NCBI RefSeq assembly: GCF_016863495.1
Contig: NZ_BOOZ01000040.1
Location: forward strand, 1-64,000
Length of the DNA stretch: 64,000 bases
Direction: 5' to 3'
Source of the DNA: Micromonospora andamanensis
Lineage (GTDB): Bacteria; Actinomycetota; Actinomycetes; Mycobacteriales; Micromonosporaceae
The notes beneath the pieces were generated by a model, which worked only from the letters and a program-made list of their open reading frames with translations, made no database searches and was not told where the DNA came from. The position numbers and the translations under genes were made by a program. Shown piece after piece: positions 18,506 to 27,665 of this stretch. Positions within the stretch are counted from its first letter, which is position 1, and the number at the start of each line of letters is the position of its first letter.

Positions 18506-18916
18506 GATGACCTCGTCCCTGGGCTTCGCCGTCGGATCTCGTCGTCCGAAGTGACGCGGCGACATGCGCCCGGGTGATCGTCGGCGCCAGGAGAAGCCTG
18601 CTCAAGAAAATCGTGGACGCTTCGAGAAACTCAGAAAGCTCGACCAGGATCTTTCAGGTCTTGAGGGTGACAACCGTGCGTTCGTCGCGGCCCGGATTGC
18701 GGGGTGGGCACAGGTGGACAGTGCTCATGGATGAACCGTTCGATGATTCTAGAAATTGATCTCCCCAGGAAGAATCGGTCGCCACTTGAACTGCGCCTGC
18801 AGCCAAGAGGGAGACAGCCGGAAAGGTCAACGTGAGACGGCCAACTTTTCCTGTGTCGGAACCGCTTCGCCAGTCTCCAGTCTCGTCCCACATCAGCACA
18901 CCAAGAAGGGATCGAC
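18506..18916. other. intergenic region, no gene seen
   Basis: About 410 bases separating the divergent LamG and small secreted protein genes. It is noticeably A/T richer than its neighbours around 18600-18790, as expected for promoters. No open frame or dyad strong enough to name. Confidence 0.4.
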
Positions 18917-19255
18917 ATGCGATCTGTGAGAGCGATGGCAGGGCGAACAGCTGCCGTCGCTGCCGTTCTCGGGCTGGGTCTGGCAACCGCCGGCCCTGCC
19001 GCGGCTGACGAGGCTGGCACCTGGCGTGCGTACGGCAACACCAACCCGATCACCTCCAGCTCCGCCTCGTGGCACTGCGGTCAGAGCGTAACGGTCGTCT
19101 CCGGTGTGTCCGCTCAGCCCTGCATGATCAGGGGGGCCACTCTGATCTCCGTGCAGGGGGCGGTGATCGTGCGCAACAACCGATCAAGCCTCTACAACGC
19201 GAGCGCGAGTGTCCATTTGCGAGCCACTGAGGACCCGCGGGGCAGTTGGGTCTGA
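18917..19255 (+). CDS. small secreted protein, unknown function
   Basis: A 112-residue protein with a clear signal peptide ('AAVAAVLGLGLATAGPAAADE', cleaved after about residue 31). The mature part of about 80 residues has two cysteines ('WHCGQSV' and 'QPCMIRG') that could form one disulfide. ATG 18917 has GAAGGG six bases upstream. It is divergent from the LamG/RHS pair. Family not recognised; it resembles the many small secreted actinomycete proteins of unknown role. Confidence 0.75.
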   Translation: MRSVRAMAGRTAAVAAVLGLGLATAGPAAADEAGTWRAYGNTNPITSSSASWHCGQSVTVVSGVSAQPCMIRGATLISVQGAVIVRNNRSSLYNASASVHLRATEDPRGSWV

Positions 19256-19606
19256 TCGTCATCGGGAGTTGCGGTGAACTCCTGGTCGGTGCGCTTCACC
19301 CGGACCTTTCCCACCAGGGCCCGCTGAGCGCGATGGGATACCTCAACAGTAGCTGGCTCAGTAGGTCGCCGTACGCCTGAGCTCGACCCTCAACCTCCGA
19401 GAGTCCTGCAGGCATCCCCGGCCGCTCACGGAAGCAGCCATTAGTCGATGATCTTCTTGATTAATGAGAGCGTCAATGGCCAAGGGCCACTTTCTGGTGA
19501 CCGGTAAAGTGCTTTTATAGCAATCCCTTCGCGGATGCGGCGGTTACGTGGTCGCGGGTGCGAGGGTCGAGGCCCATGCGGACCGACGCGACAGTGCAGG
19601 GCGGCG
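19256..19606. other. intergenic region, no gene seen
   Basis: About 350 bases between the small secreted protein and the frameshifted membrane protein. No supported reading frame, RNA gene or strong dyad was found. Confidence 0.4.
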
Positions 19607-20145
19607 TCAGTCGCCGCCGCGGTTGAGGCGGTAGCGCCGCCGTCGGACGTACGCCCACGTGACCGAGAGCAGAAGCGGGGGCCACAGCACGACGGGGGCG
19701 TAACAGGCGATCATAAACAGGGACCATCCCGAATCCAGCCGCCCGGCGAACCCGTTGACACTGGGCCAGTTGAGGATGCTGAGGACCACGGCGGCGAGCA
19801 CCGACAGTGCCCCGCCCACCGCAAGCGTGACCACGAACGGGACCGGGACCCGCCTCCCCCCACGGCCGGCACGCGGAGCGGAACCCGCTCACCCCACCGG
19901 TACACAAGTCCGAGTGTCAGGGAGGCGGCGGCCAGCGTGGCAAGACTCAACATGAAGACGTAGAAGGTGCCGTAGCCGGGGATTCGCAGCAGTCGAAGCT
20001 GCTCCTCAGTCCACCCGAGCGGCACCCCGACACCCAGCGCCATCCGCCACAACGATGACGGGAGCACGCACGCCACACTCCCCCACGCTGCCGCGACGGC
20101 CCACCGGGGCGTACCGGGCACCGGGCGCAACCGTCGTCGGTTCAT
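19607..20145 (-). pseudogene. membrane protein gene with a frameshift
   Basis: Two overlapping minus-strand frames together make a normal four-to-five-span membrane protein of about 180 residues. The first frame runs from ATG 20145 to 'YRWGERVPLRVPAVGGG'. The second continues with 'RVPVPFVVTLAVGG' and ends at 'RRRRYRLNRGGD'. The break falls in a G-run near 19850; one added G restores the frame. It is either a real frameshift or a homopolymer sequencing error. The 'GVGVPLGWTEEQL' segment resembles 'ALGLPIGATEEFL' in the membrane protein at 58933-59898, so the two belong to one family. Confidence 0.65.
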
Positions 20146-20169
20146 CTCGTCCGTCTCTCCGTTCCCAGG

Positions 20170-20840
20170 TCAGGCGGCGGCCGACAGGTCCAGGACGTGG
20201 AACCCGTCGCCGTGATCGTTCAGAAACATGCGGCTACCGTGGCTCGTCAGTACGGTCCAGTCCAGCGGCCGTCCGGCCCGGTCGACGACCCGCACGCGGT
20301 CTTCGCGGCGGACCCGACCGTTGACCAGAACAGCCCGGTACAGAAGGTCAGCTCGTCCCTCCGGACGCTCCGCGCCGGCCAACAGCAGGCGACTCCCGTC
20401 GAACGCGACGGCGTGGACGTCGTGCAGCGGACTGTCATACCGCTCGGGGACACCGTTCCCGGAAGCAGGTCAGGCCGGTCGGCCACGAGTACGACCAGGT
20501 GGCGTCCCGGGTGGCATTGACCACCGCCTCGTGGCACGCGACATCGAAGCCCCACAACCGGGTACCGTCAGCAGCCCACCGCACCGGGCCGGAACCCTGC
20601 AGGCTGTTCCACCCCGCCTCGCCGTGGGCAGTCCAGATCCCACCCTCGTCGTCAACGGTCAACGCCTCGATTGGGCAACATGTTTCCGTTCGGACCGGCC
20701 ACGATCCCCGCGCAAGAGTCGGTTCCGTCGTCGTCAGGAGCCCGACAGCACCCCCGGCCGTCGCCGTAACGCCCAGGATCACCTCCCCCGGCCGCCATCG
20801 GCGCCGGCGCGGCCAGCCGAACGGCCGTCATGCTCCTCAT
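20170..20840 (-). pseudogene. frameshifted gene of unknown function downstream of the SARP regulator
   Basis: Coding character switches frame. One frame carries 'MTAVRLAAPAPM' from ATG 20840 or 20831. A second holds a hydrophobic anchor ('VILGVTATAGGAVGLL') and a Trp-rich extracytoplasmic part ('VDDEGGIWTAHGEAGW', 'WAADGTRLWGFDVACHE') to 'TCFRE' near 20460. A third continues with 'NGVPERYDSPLHDVHAVAFD' to the stop at 20170. The Trp- and Asp-rich repeats suggest a membrane-anchored beta-propeller-like protein (inference). It begins 17 bases after the SARP gene. At least one, probably two, frameshifts are needed to join it. Confidence 0.55.
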
Positions 20841-20856
20841 GGCGATCCGCCCCCGC

Positions 20857-22704
20857 TCAGACCGCCTTGAGCGCCATCGCCGTACCCACCAGGCGCGTCA
20901 CGGGTACGGACAGCGACGCCGAGGACGTCGTCAGGCCAACGGCCACGGCACGCACGAGCGGGGAGAGGCGGTAACGGTACTGGCCCTCCTGTCCCAGCAG
21001 ATTGATGGCGACCAGCCGGTCGAGGGGGCTACGGACGACCGTGGGCGGTACGGCTGCGAGTTCGGCCGCCGCGGTCAACGAGAACTCCTCCCCGGCATCG
21101 GTCGCCAGTCGCCGCAGAAGTATCAGGCTCTGCGCGTCGAGCGACCGCGTGGACCACGACAGCACCGTACGGAAATTGACGAGATTGGCGTCGAAGTCGG
21201 CCGGAGCCTCCAGCCGTTCCTCGTCCTCGATAAGGTCCCGTAGCAGGTGGGGCAGGGACACGTGGGGTAGGCGGGCTACCTTCTCCGCTACGATCCGCAG
21301 AGCCAGCGGCGTTCGGTCGCACAGCTCCACGAGCCGTCGGACCTCCTGCGAACCGGGGTCGATCCTGCCGCCGACCACCGCCCCGATGAGGGCACACGCG
21401 TCGCCCGGGCTGAGCCGTGGCACGGTAACCCGCCTGACAGCATGCCGGGTCGCCAAGCCCCTCAACTGGTTACGGCTGGTGACAATCGTCAGGCAACTGG
21501 CGCCGGGGAGCAGAGCGCGCACCTGGTCCGAGCTCGCGGCGTTGTCGAGCACGACCAGCATCCGCAGCCCGCTGGTGCGCAACCGAAACATCGCAGCCCG
21601 CGCCAACGAAGAATCCGGGATCTGCTCCACAGGCGTCCCCAGGCTCTGCAGCAGAAGACCTAGCGCGTCGACCGGCTCCAGTGGGGCCGTGGGACCGAAT
21701 CCCGCCAGGTCGACGTAGAGGTGTCCGTCGGGAAACCGATGGGCGTTCAGTGTCGACCAACGCAGTGCCAGAGCGCTTTTGCCCATGCCCGCAGGCCCGT
21801 CAATGACCACGGTGCGCGGCGCCGCTGGCGCCCCGGAATCAACGTCGCGTACGAACTCGTCGATCGCGGCCAACTCGCGGTCTCGACCAGCGAACTGCGG
21901 ATCGTCGGTCGGCAGGCTGGACGGAACAGTGGGAGGTCCGTGGACGGTGACGGTCGTCCGTGGGGACAGCAACTCGTGCTGCCCGCGGCCGGTGAGAATC
22001 TCCTGGTGGATCTTCCGAAGGTCGACGCCGGGGTCGATGCCGAGGCCGTCCGCGAGCCGGTGAGACACCGTGTGGTAGGTCTCCAGGGCCTCGGCCTGCC
22101 GTCCCTGCCGGTGCAGCGCCGCCATCAGCAGCGCCCAGAAGCGCTCACGCAGCGGAAACTCTGCGGTCAACGCGCGCAGCTCCGCCACCAGACCATCGAA
22201 GTGGTCCACGAGCAGATCCACCTCCAGCCGCCGTTCCACGGCGCGCAGGCGTCGTTCGGTAAGAGCCAGGACGTCGTACTCCTGGATGACTCCTGAGGGA
22301 ACGTCGGCACAGGCAGGGCCGCGCCACAGCTGCAACGCCCGACGCAGCAGTTCAGCCTCCCGCTCCAGATCCGTCGTCGCGGCCGCCTCGTCCAGGAGAC
22401 GCCGGAAGACGGTCAGGTCGAGATCATCCGGCTCCACCCGCATGAGATAGCCCGCAGGAGTCGTGACGACCGAGTCGTTCCACGGCAGCTCGCGTCGGAG
22501 CCGAACGACGTTCGTCTGCAGAGCGCGGCGAGGTGAGGCCGGAGCGTCGCCGTTCCACACGCGGTCGGTCAACTGAGTCACGCTCATCTGCTCATTGGGA
22601 TGGAGCAGTAACGCCGCGAGTAGCGTCCGCACCTTCTCCGAAGGTATCGAACGCATCCAGCCGTCCCGCATCGTCGCGACCGGCCCGAGCACCAGGTAAC
22701 GCAT
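20857..22704 (-). CDS. SARP-type regulator with NB-ARC ATPase domain
   Basis: A 615-residue AfsR/SARP-family activator. The OmpR-like winged helix occupies about residues 1-95 ('SEKVRTLLAALLLHPNEQMSV'). The BTAD bacterial activation domain follows ('LLDEAAATTDLEREAELLRRALQLWRG'). An NB-ARC ATPase domain has the P-loop 'GPAGMGKSAL', then 'MLVVLDNAAS' and 'CDRTPLALRIVAEKVA'. The TPR sensor usually found at the C-terminus is short or absent. ATG 22704 is preceded by TAGGAGAAGG. SARPs switch on secondary-metabolite clusters; this one follows the peptide operon on the same strand after a 179-base gap and is its likely regulator. Confidence 0.92.
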   Translation of the reverse strand: MRYLVLGPVATMRDGWMRSIPSEKVRTLLAALLLHPNEQMSVTQLTDRVWNGDAPASPRRALQTNVVRLRRELPWNDSVVTTPAGYLMRVEPDDLDLTVFRRLLDEAAATTDLEREAELLRRALQLWRGPACADVPSGVIQEYDVLALTERRLRAVERRLEVDLLVDHFDGLVAELRALTAEFPLRERFWALLMAALHRQGRQAEALETYHTVSHRLADGLGIDPGVDLRKIHQEILTGRGQHELLSPRTTVTVHGPPTVPSSLPTDDPQFAGRDRELAAIDEFVRDVDSGAPAAPRTVVIDGPAGMGKSALALRWSTLNAHRFPDGHLYVDLAGFGPTAPLEPVDALGLLLQSLGTPVEQIPDSSLARAAMFRLRTSGLRMLVVLDNAASSDQVRALLPGASCLTIVTSRNQLRGLATRHAVRRVTVPRLSPGDACALIGAVVGGRIDPGSQEVRRLVELCDRTPLALRIVAEKVARLPHVSLPHLLRDLIEDEERLEAPADFDANLVNFRTVLSWSTRSLDAQSLILLRRLATDAGEEFSLTAAAELAAVPPTVVRSPLDRLVAINLLGQEGQYRYRLSPLVRAVAVGLTTSSASLSVPVTRLVGTAMALKAV

Positions 22705-22883
22705 GCCTTCTCCTACCAGGCTGCACCCGGCAGGGCAGTGGTTGGAAGCCGGGTCGGGCAACGGTATGAATCAGGTGTACGAACGTGCAAAGACTTTCGA
22801 AACTCTCGAAGTGTGTAACGATCTTCGCGCCACTCGAATACCCGATTTAGTCCTTATGCCCCTTTCGGGGCTACCCACGGATG

Positions 22884-24743
22884 TCACGGCAACCCCACTG
22901 ATCTCCGGTCCATGGCCGCTGGATCCCCGCCGATGTCGTAACCGCGGGCCTGCAGCGAAAACAGGTGGCTGTAGCGGCCGCCATAGGCCATCAGCTCGGC
23001 GTGAGTGCCCTGCTCGACGATGCGTCCGTCAGCGAGGATCACGATGAGATCCGCCTCCCGAACCGTGCTGAGGCGGTGGGAGACGAGCAGGTTCGTCCGG
23101 CCGGCGCGCAACCCTCGGAGGTCATGGTGCACCTGGTGCTCCGCCTCAGCGTCGAGGCCGGAGCTGGGTTCGTCGAGGATCATCAGATCGGCATTGGCGC
23201 GCATGAGCGCCCGGGCCACAGCCACCCGCTGCCACTGGCCGCCCGACAGCAGCACACCGCGCTCGGGCGTGTCGGAAGCCGAGAAGAACGTACGGGTCAG
23301 GGGGGTGTCGTAGTCGCGAGGCAGCGACCGTAGCTTGTTGTCGACGCCGGCGCGTGCGGCGGCCCAGCGGATGGCGGCTCGGTCGTCGACACGGCGGAGG
23401 TCACCGAGGCCGACGTTCTCGGCCGCAGTCATGTCGTACCTCACGAAATCCTGGAACACCACACCGATCCGCTGGCGCAACTCGCTTGCGGGAACGGTCC
23501 TGATGTCGACGCCGTCCCAGGTGATCGCTCCGTGGTCCGGGTCGTACAGCCGGCACAAGAGTTTGATCAACGTACTCTTGCCGGCGCCGTTGAGCCCGAC
23601 AACGGCCAGCGAACGACCAGCCGGGATGCGGAGGTTCACACCCCGTAGCACCCACGGGTGATCCGGGTCGTAGCGGAACCACACGTCGTGGAACTCGATG
23701 CCTCGGCGCAGCCTGGGAAGCTGTGCCGACGTGATCGGTGCGGCCAGATCGTCCGGCAGGTCCGTCACCGCCCGCAGGTGCCCGAACAGCAGCAGTCCCT
23801 GATATGTGCGGGAGACGGCGAAGACAAGACCGAACAGTGCGCTCTGGGCTCCGGTCACCGCAGCGATGAACGCGGGTACGGCGCCTACGCTGATCCGGCC
23901 GGTGCCTGCGGCATGCACGGCCCAGACCAGTCCCCCACCCGCGACGACCCCACCGAGCAACGACAGCAGTGTCTGGACGCGCAACTGGCGTCGGTCCACG
24001 CCGCGCTGGCTGGCGTGCACGGCACTCAACTCGGCGAGCATGCGCCGCTTGAGGAATGGTCCGGTCCCCAGGAGACGGACCTCCATGGCGGCGTCCGCCT
24101 CGCTGATGAGGGACGAGTAGAAGAACTGCCGCCGTCCGGTCGACGTGATCTCTTCCATGGCCCGCGTCTCGTCGCGGGAGAGGGCCACCTGCGCGTACAG
24201 GATGGGCACCGCCGCGACGAGAACCACAACCGCCATGACCGGTGCCAGAACGGCCAGCGTCGCAAGGACTGTGACGACAGTCGTGACGTCCCTCGCGATG
24301 GCCACGACGCCCGTCGCCACCGGACCTACCGATCTGGTCGTGGCTTGTCCGGCCAACTCGATCCGGTCGAGCATCTGTGGATCCTCGAACCGGGCCAGGC
24401 CACTGAAACCGTTGACCTTCTCGTACAGGCGGTCGGTCAGCAGCCGGGTACACCGGCGGCCGAACTCCGCCTCCACGTACTGAGACAGGTGGGGCAGTGT
24501 GGCCGCAGCCACGCTAGCGGTCGCCAGGCCCGCCGCAGCGATGACCAGCCTCGGTGCCTCTTCTCCGGCGACCAGGCCGTCGACGAGCAGGAGCGTGAGC
24601 CAGGCGATGGCCGCCGGAACCAGGCCACTGACGAGCGCGACTACGCACATCACTGCCAGGTGCCACGGTCCGGCCTGCCAGGCAGACCGCAACACGGTGC
24701 CAAGCCCGCCGGCTCCTGTCCCGAGGCACCTCACCGGCGGCAT
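22884..24743 (-). CDS. ABC transporter, fused permease and ATPase (peptide export type)
   Basis: A 619-residue half-transporter. Six membrane segments lie in the first 330 residues. The ATPase has Walker A 'GLNGAGKST', the signature 'LSGGQWQRVAVARAL', Walker B 'LMILDEPSS' and the H-loop 'LLVSHRLSTV'. There is no N-terminal C39 peptidase, so leader removal must be done by another protein; the operon has its own signal peptidase. It begins three bases after the thioredoxin-like gene. It most probably exports the six-cysteine peptide encoded at the head of the operon. Confidence 0.92.
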   Translation of the reverse strand: MPPVRCLGTGAGGLGTVLRSAWQAGPWHLAVMCVVALVSGLVPAAIAWLTLLLVDGLVAGEEAPRLVIAAAGLATASVAAATLPHLSQYVEAEFGRRCTRLLTDRLYEKVNGFSGLARFEDPQMLDRIELAGQATTRSVGPVATGVVAIARDVTTVVTVLATLAVLAPVMAVVVLVAAVPILYAQVALSRDETRAMEEITSTGRRQFFYSSLISEADAAMEVRLLGTGPFLKRRMLAELSAVHASQRGVDRRQLRVQTLLSLLGGVVAGGGLVWAVHAAGTGRISVGAVPAFIAAVTGAQSALFGLVFAVSRTYQGLLLFGHLRAVTDLPDDLAAPITSAQLPRLRRGIEFHDVWFRYDPDHPWVLRGVNLRIPAGRSLAVVGLNGAGKSTLIKLLCRLYDPDHGAITWDGVDIRTVPASELRQRIGVVFQDFVRYDMTAAENVGLGDLRRVDDRAAIRWAAARAGVDNKLRSLPRDYDTPLTRTFFSASDTPERGVLLSGGQWQRVAVARALMRANADLMILDEPSSGLDAEAEHQVHHDLRGLRAGRTNLLVSHRLSTVREADLIVILADGRIVEQGTHAELMAYGGRYSHLFSLQARGYDIGGDPAAMDRRSVGLP

Positions 24744-24746
24744 CGG

Positions 24747-25277
24747 TCAGTGCTGCATCTCGAGGGGCAGCGGCGGGTCGAACGCCGTGGCGACCCGGCC
24801 CTGCTCGTCCGTGCGTACCAGGGTCGGGAAGCTGCGCACCATAAGCGCCGTGGACAGGCCGTCTGATCCTGACTCCACAGTGATGTGAGGCGTGCCGGTC
24901 AGCAGCTCGAGCAGCTCGGCGCGCTCATTCTGGGTCGCGTGGTCGGTGACGACCACAGCGAGCCGGTCCGGTTCGTCGTGGTCGGCGAACCCCCGTGCCG
25001 CATCGCGGCACGGTGCGCAGGTCGCGGAGAAGAACCCGATCAGCCAGGGACGGCCGCGCAGCTGCTCCGCATCCAGCTCGACGCCGTCGAGGGTGGTCAC
25101 GTCGACCTCGGGCAGATCCCGACCCAACAGCTCCAACGCCGAAGGCGGGGAGGCGGGCTGGGCCGTCGTCAGCTGCTCGCCGTACTCGCGCAGTCGGCGC
25201 AGTGCGGCGAACGTGACGGCGAGGTCGGCGACCACCAGGACAGCGAGCACGACAACGGCAACGGTGAGGATGGTCAT
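24747..25277 (-). CDS. membrane-anchored thioredoxin-like protein (MauD/TlpA type)
   Basis: A 176-residue redoxin. An N-terminal transmembrane anchor (residues 4-25) is followed by a TlpA-like domain with the active site CAPC at 87-90 ('FFSATCAPCRD'). 'SFPTLVRTDEQG' is the cis-Pro loop and strand. It lies four bases after the MauE-like gene and three before the ABC gene. In methylamine dehydrogenase operons MauD and MauE together make the disulfides of a small Cys-rich subunit. By analogy this pair should oxidise or isomerise disulfides of the six-cysteine peptide outside the membrane. Confidence 0.88.
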   Translation of the reverse strand: MTILTVAVVVLAVLVVADLAVTFAALRRLREYGEQLTTAQPASPPSALELLGRDLPEVDVTTLDGVELDAEQLRGRPWLIGFFSATCAPCRDAARGFADHDEPDRLAVVVTDHATQNERAELLELLTGTPHITVESGSDGLSTALMVRSFPTLVRTDEQGRVATAFDPPLPLEMQH

Positions 25278-25281
25278 GGGA

Positions 25282-25815
25282 CTACTTTCGCGAGGATGGC
25301 CGTAGCACGTCGACGACGTCGTCGAGGTGCGCTATCGCCAGTGCTGTGGGGACGGCGACAAGTGCGGCGACCGCGACCCCGGCTGGGTCAACCGGGCCAG
25401 CCGTCGTCGCTACGGCCGCCGCCGCCAGCAGGAGCACGACGAAGATCAGAACCACGTTACGGACAACGTGACGGTGCCCTACCGGAACCTGCGACTGGCC
25501 GAAGCAGTGACAGGCCACCTGGTCAGCTCGGCGGCGGGCGCGGACCAGCGCAACGGTGAAACAGGTGAGTAGGGCACCGGCGAGGACGAAGCCGGCCACC
25601 GGCCCGACGGGTGCGAGCGCCAAGGCGACGATCGTCGCCTCCGCGCCGACCGTCGCGAGCGCGAGCGGGCGCGCCCATCGGGGACGGACCGCGAGCAGGC
25701 CAGCAGTGGCAGCGACGAATCGTCGGAACTGGGCGGCGCTGCGCACCTTACCGAACAGGGAGAGCAGGAAGATCCCAGCCACCAGCAACCGTCCGCCGAC
25801 GATGAGGTAACTCAT
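25282..25815 (-). CDS. MauE/DoxX-like membrane redox protein
   Basis: A 177-residue, four-to-five-span membrane protein. The start 'GGRLLVAGIFLLSLFGKVRS' is typical of the MauE/DoxX family, and the 'ACHCFG' motif at 101-106 supplies the CxC cysteines seen in MauE proteins. ATG 25815 overlaps the stop of the signal peptidase gene as ATGA, so the two are translationally coupled. Expected role: electron exchange with the adjacent thioredoxin-like protein for disulfide formation (by family analogy). Confidence 0.86.
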   Translation of the reverse strand: MSYLIVGGRLLVAGIFLLSLFGKVRSAAQFRRFVAATAGLLAVRPRWARPLALATVGAEATIVALALAPVGPVAGFVLAGALLTCFTVALVRARRRADQVACHCFGQSQVPVGHRHVVRNVVLIFVVLLLAAAAVATTAGPVDPAGVAVAALVAVPTALAIAHLDDVVDVLRPSSRK

Positions 25816-26264
25816 CGTCGCGGGCCGCCGCCGAGGCGCCGCACGACGACCCCCACCAGGCCGGCTGCCGGGTACGGGCCCCATCGACGCGAATCGGAGC
25901 CGACCTCGAGGTCGTCACTGAGGACGGCCACCGTGCCGGCTGGCAGCCGCAGGCCATCGCATCGGACCCCGTCAGGGACGACGTCACCCGCAACCGCCAC
26001 CAGCCGTTTCACCTGCAGACCATCGTCGGCGGCCCGCCACAGACCGGCGCCGAGCGACACCTGGGCGGAGGGTGGCCGGAGGACCACCACGTCGCCCCGT
26101 TCGACGCCGTCCGCACCGCGACGGCGCACCAGCACCAGGTCGCCGTCGTGCAGGGTCGGCCGCATACTGGGCCCCTGGACCGCGACGACGAGCCACCGTC
26201 GCCGCAGCCACAGGGCGCCGATCACCACGACGGTGGCCGTACCGCCAATGATCAGCGCGAACAT
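25812..26264 (-). CDS. S26-family signal peptidase
   Basis: A 150-residue type I signal peptidase with one N-terminal membrane anchor (residues 2-20). The catalytic Ser33 is in 'VQGPSMRPTL' and the general base Lys86 in 'VKRLVAVAGD'. A shortened substrate region ends in 'GSDSRRWGPYP'. At 150 residues it is smaller than housekeeping LepB enzymes and looks dedicated. ATG 26264 follows GGGAGGG, which spans the stop region of the precursor gene 11 bases upstream. The precursor contains an AKA/G site that such an enzyme could cut. Confidence 0.9.
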   Translation of the reverse strand: MFALIIGGTATVVVIGALWLRRRWLVVAVQGPSMRPTLHDGDLVLVRRRGADGVERGDVVVLRPPSAQVSLGAGLWRAADDGLQVKRLVAVAGDVVPDGVRCDGLRLPAGTVAVLSDDLEVGSDSRRWGPYPAAGLVGVVVRRLGGGPRR

Positions 26265-26275
26265 CGACCCTCCCG

Positions 26276-26482
26276 TCAGCGGGGGCAGTTCGACGGATGC
26301 ATGCTGTACCAGCCGGAGCACCGCTCCTGGGCACCAACGGTGCAGCAGGTCTGGTAGGCCGCGACCCGAGACGTGCAGTAGTAGGTCTTGTAGCAGTTGC
26401 CAGCCTTGGCCTGCACGGTTGGGATGATCATGTTGAGCAGACGGTCTCCGACACCACGGACCGTCAGGACAGCATTCTTCAC
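26276..26482 (-). CDS. six-cysteine precursor peptide
   Basis: A 68-residue peptide that heads the operon. It starts at GTG 26482 with GAGGAAGGG upstream. Residues 1-28 form a leader without cysteine ('VRGVGDRLLNMIIPTVQAKA') ending in AKA, a type I signal peptidase site. The predicted 40-residue core begins GNC and has six cysteines at 30, 36, 46, 47, 55 and 66, including a CC pair, plus Tyr at four positions and one Trp. Three disulfides are possible. The following genes (S26 protease, MauE-like, thioredoxin-like, ABC exporter) match cleavage, disulfide formation and export. I do not recognise the family; bacteriocin or signalling peptide is inference. Confidence 0.8.
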   Translation of the reverse strand: MKNAVLTVRGVGDRLLNMIIPTVQAKAGNCYKTYYCTSRVAAYQTCCTVGAQERCSGWYSMHPSNCPR

Positions 26483-26757
26483 CGGTTGCGATTCCCTTCC
26501 TCGCCGGCCGCCCCGGGCTGTCCAGGGCAGTCGGCCCCAAGCTTCACAGCGCGGGACGACAGGCCGGCGTCCCCGCCGCTTCACGTCGGCGTCGCCGCAG
26601 TCGGCACGTCGGGCGCTCGAGCAGCACAACTGCCCGTCGCCCACGTCGGGTCAGCCCGAAGCTAAGGTGGCCCCGTGTCTGCGGCGGCAGACCGATGTGA
26701 TGGGTCGACCACCCGACGGCGACCGCGATTCCGGTAACAAGTCCTGTGGAGGTGTGC

Positions 26758-27228
26758 GTGCCTGTTGAAACCGAACGCAAGTACCTGGTGGCCAGCATGG
26801 ACTGGCGCGCCGAGGTGACGCGAAGCAGCAGGTTACGCCAGGGTTACCTGTCCACCGATCTGGATCGGATAGTGCGCGTACGGCTTGTCGACGACGAGAC
26901 CGCCTTCCTGACGATCAAGGGCCGGCGAAGGGGCGACAGCCGGCCGGAGTTCGAGTACCAGATCCCCGCAGAAGACGCCGTGCAGATGCTCGACCACCTC
27001 TGTCAACGACCGTTGATCGAAAAGGAGCGCTACTTCCTGGACAGGAGCCCGGGGGTCTGGACCGTCGACGTTTTCTCCGGCGACAACGACGGCCTGCTCC
27101 TGGCCGAGGTCGAGTTCGATACTGGCGCCACGCCTCCGACACCACCAGGGTGGGCCGGCACGGATGTCACTGAGGACGACCGGTACACGAACTCGTCCTT
27201 GCAGGAGTCACCCTTCCGCTCCTGGTAG
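26758..27228 (+). CDS. CYTH-domain phosphohydrolase
   Basis: A 156-residue CYTH protein (triphosphate tunnel metalloenzyme fold). The signature ExExK is Glu4, Glu6 and Lys8 in 'MPVETERKYLV'. Charged tunnel strands follow ('RIVRVRLVDD', 'AFLTIKGRR', 'EFEYQIP', 'LLLAEVEFD'). I chose GTG 26758 because GGAGG at 26748-26752 precedes it. Members hydrolyse inorganic triphosphate, thiamine triphosphate or related polyphosphates; the substrate here is unknown. It is divergent from the peptide operon across about 275 bases. Confidence 0.9.
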   Translation: MPVETERKYLVASMDWRAEVTRSSRLRQGYLSTDLDRIVRVRLVDDETAFLTIKGRRRGDSRPEFEYQIPAEDAVQMLDHLCQRPLIEKERYFLDRSPGVWTVDVFSGDNDGLLLAEVEFDTGATPPTPPGWAGTDVTEDDRYTNSSLQESPFRSW

Positions 27229-27665
27229 CTCCCCGAGGGCCTGGCAAAGTCGCGCTGGTGTCTGATCGGGCCTGGATGGCCTCGGGTGCGCCCAGGGCAC
27301 TCCGCTCCTACGAGCGGCGTCATCCGAGGGAGCGCCCGGGTCGCACTGCCCATCGCCTTGCCGCTCCGGCGAGCCATTACACCCCGCGTCGGTCAGGCGA
27401 TCCGATGACCCACGCGAATGCTCCGCTGAGCATCGAGGGACGGCGGCTACTCATCAAGGGCTGCCAAACTCGAGTGCATTCGGCCGTACTGGCCTGCAGT
27501 GACTGTGCGCTGAGGCCAGCACGTCGCTTTCCTGTCACCCGCTCCCGCCGTCGCTTGATACGATCGCCCGACTGATTGACGGAGGGCATTTCGGTCATTC
27601 CATCTTCCAACACGGTGGGAGGGTTGATGGCTGCTTGCACCGAATACCTCGCGCGGCGCCTTGAC
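27229..27665. other. intergenic region, no gene seen
   Basis: About 440 bases between the convergent CYTH and methyltransferase genes. Short frames exist on both strands but none has a good start, codon bias or family similarity. Confidence 0.4.

Noticed and set aside
19443..19458. GTCGATGATCTTCTTG, also present near 52561
   Set aside because: A single 16-base match in 64 kb on either strand is close to chance. The flanks differ and no tRNA, integrase or repeat end adjoins, so it is not called an attachment site.
27377..27640. Minus-strand frame of 87 codons in the 27.2-27.7 kb gap
   Set aside because: No ribosome site, atypical composition and no recognisable pattern.
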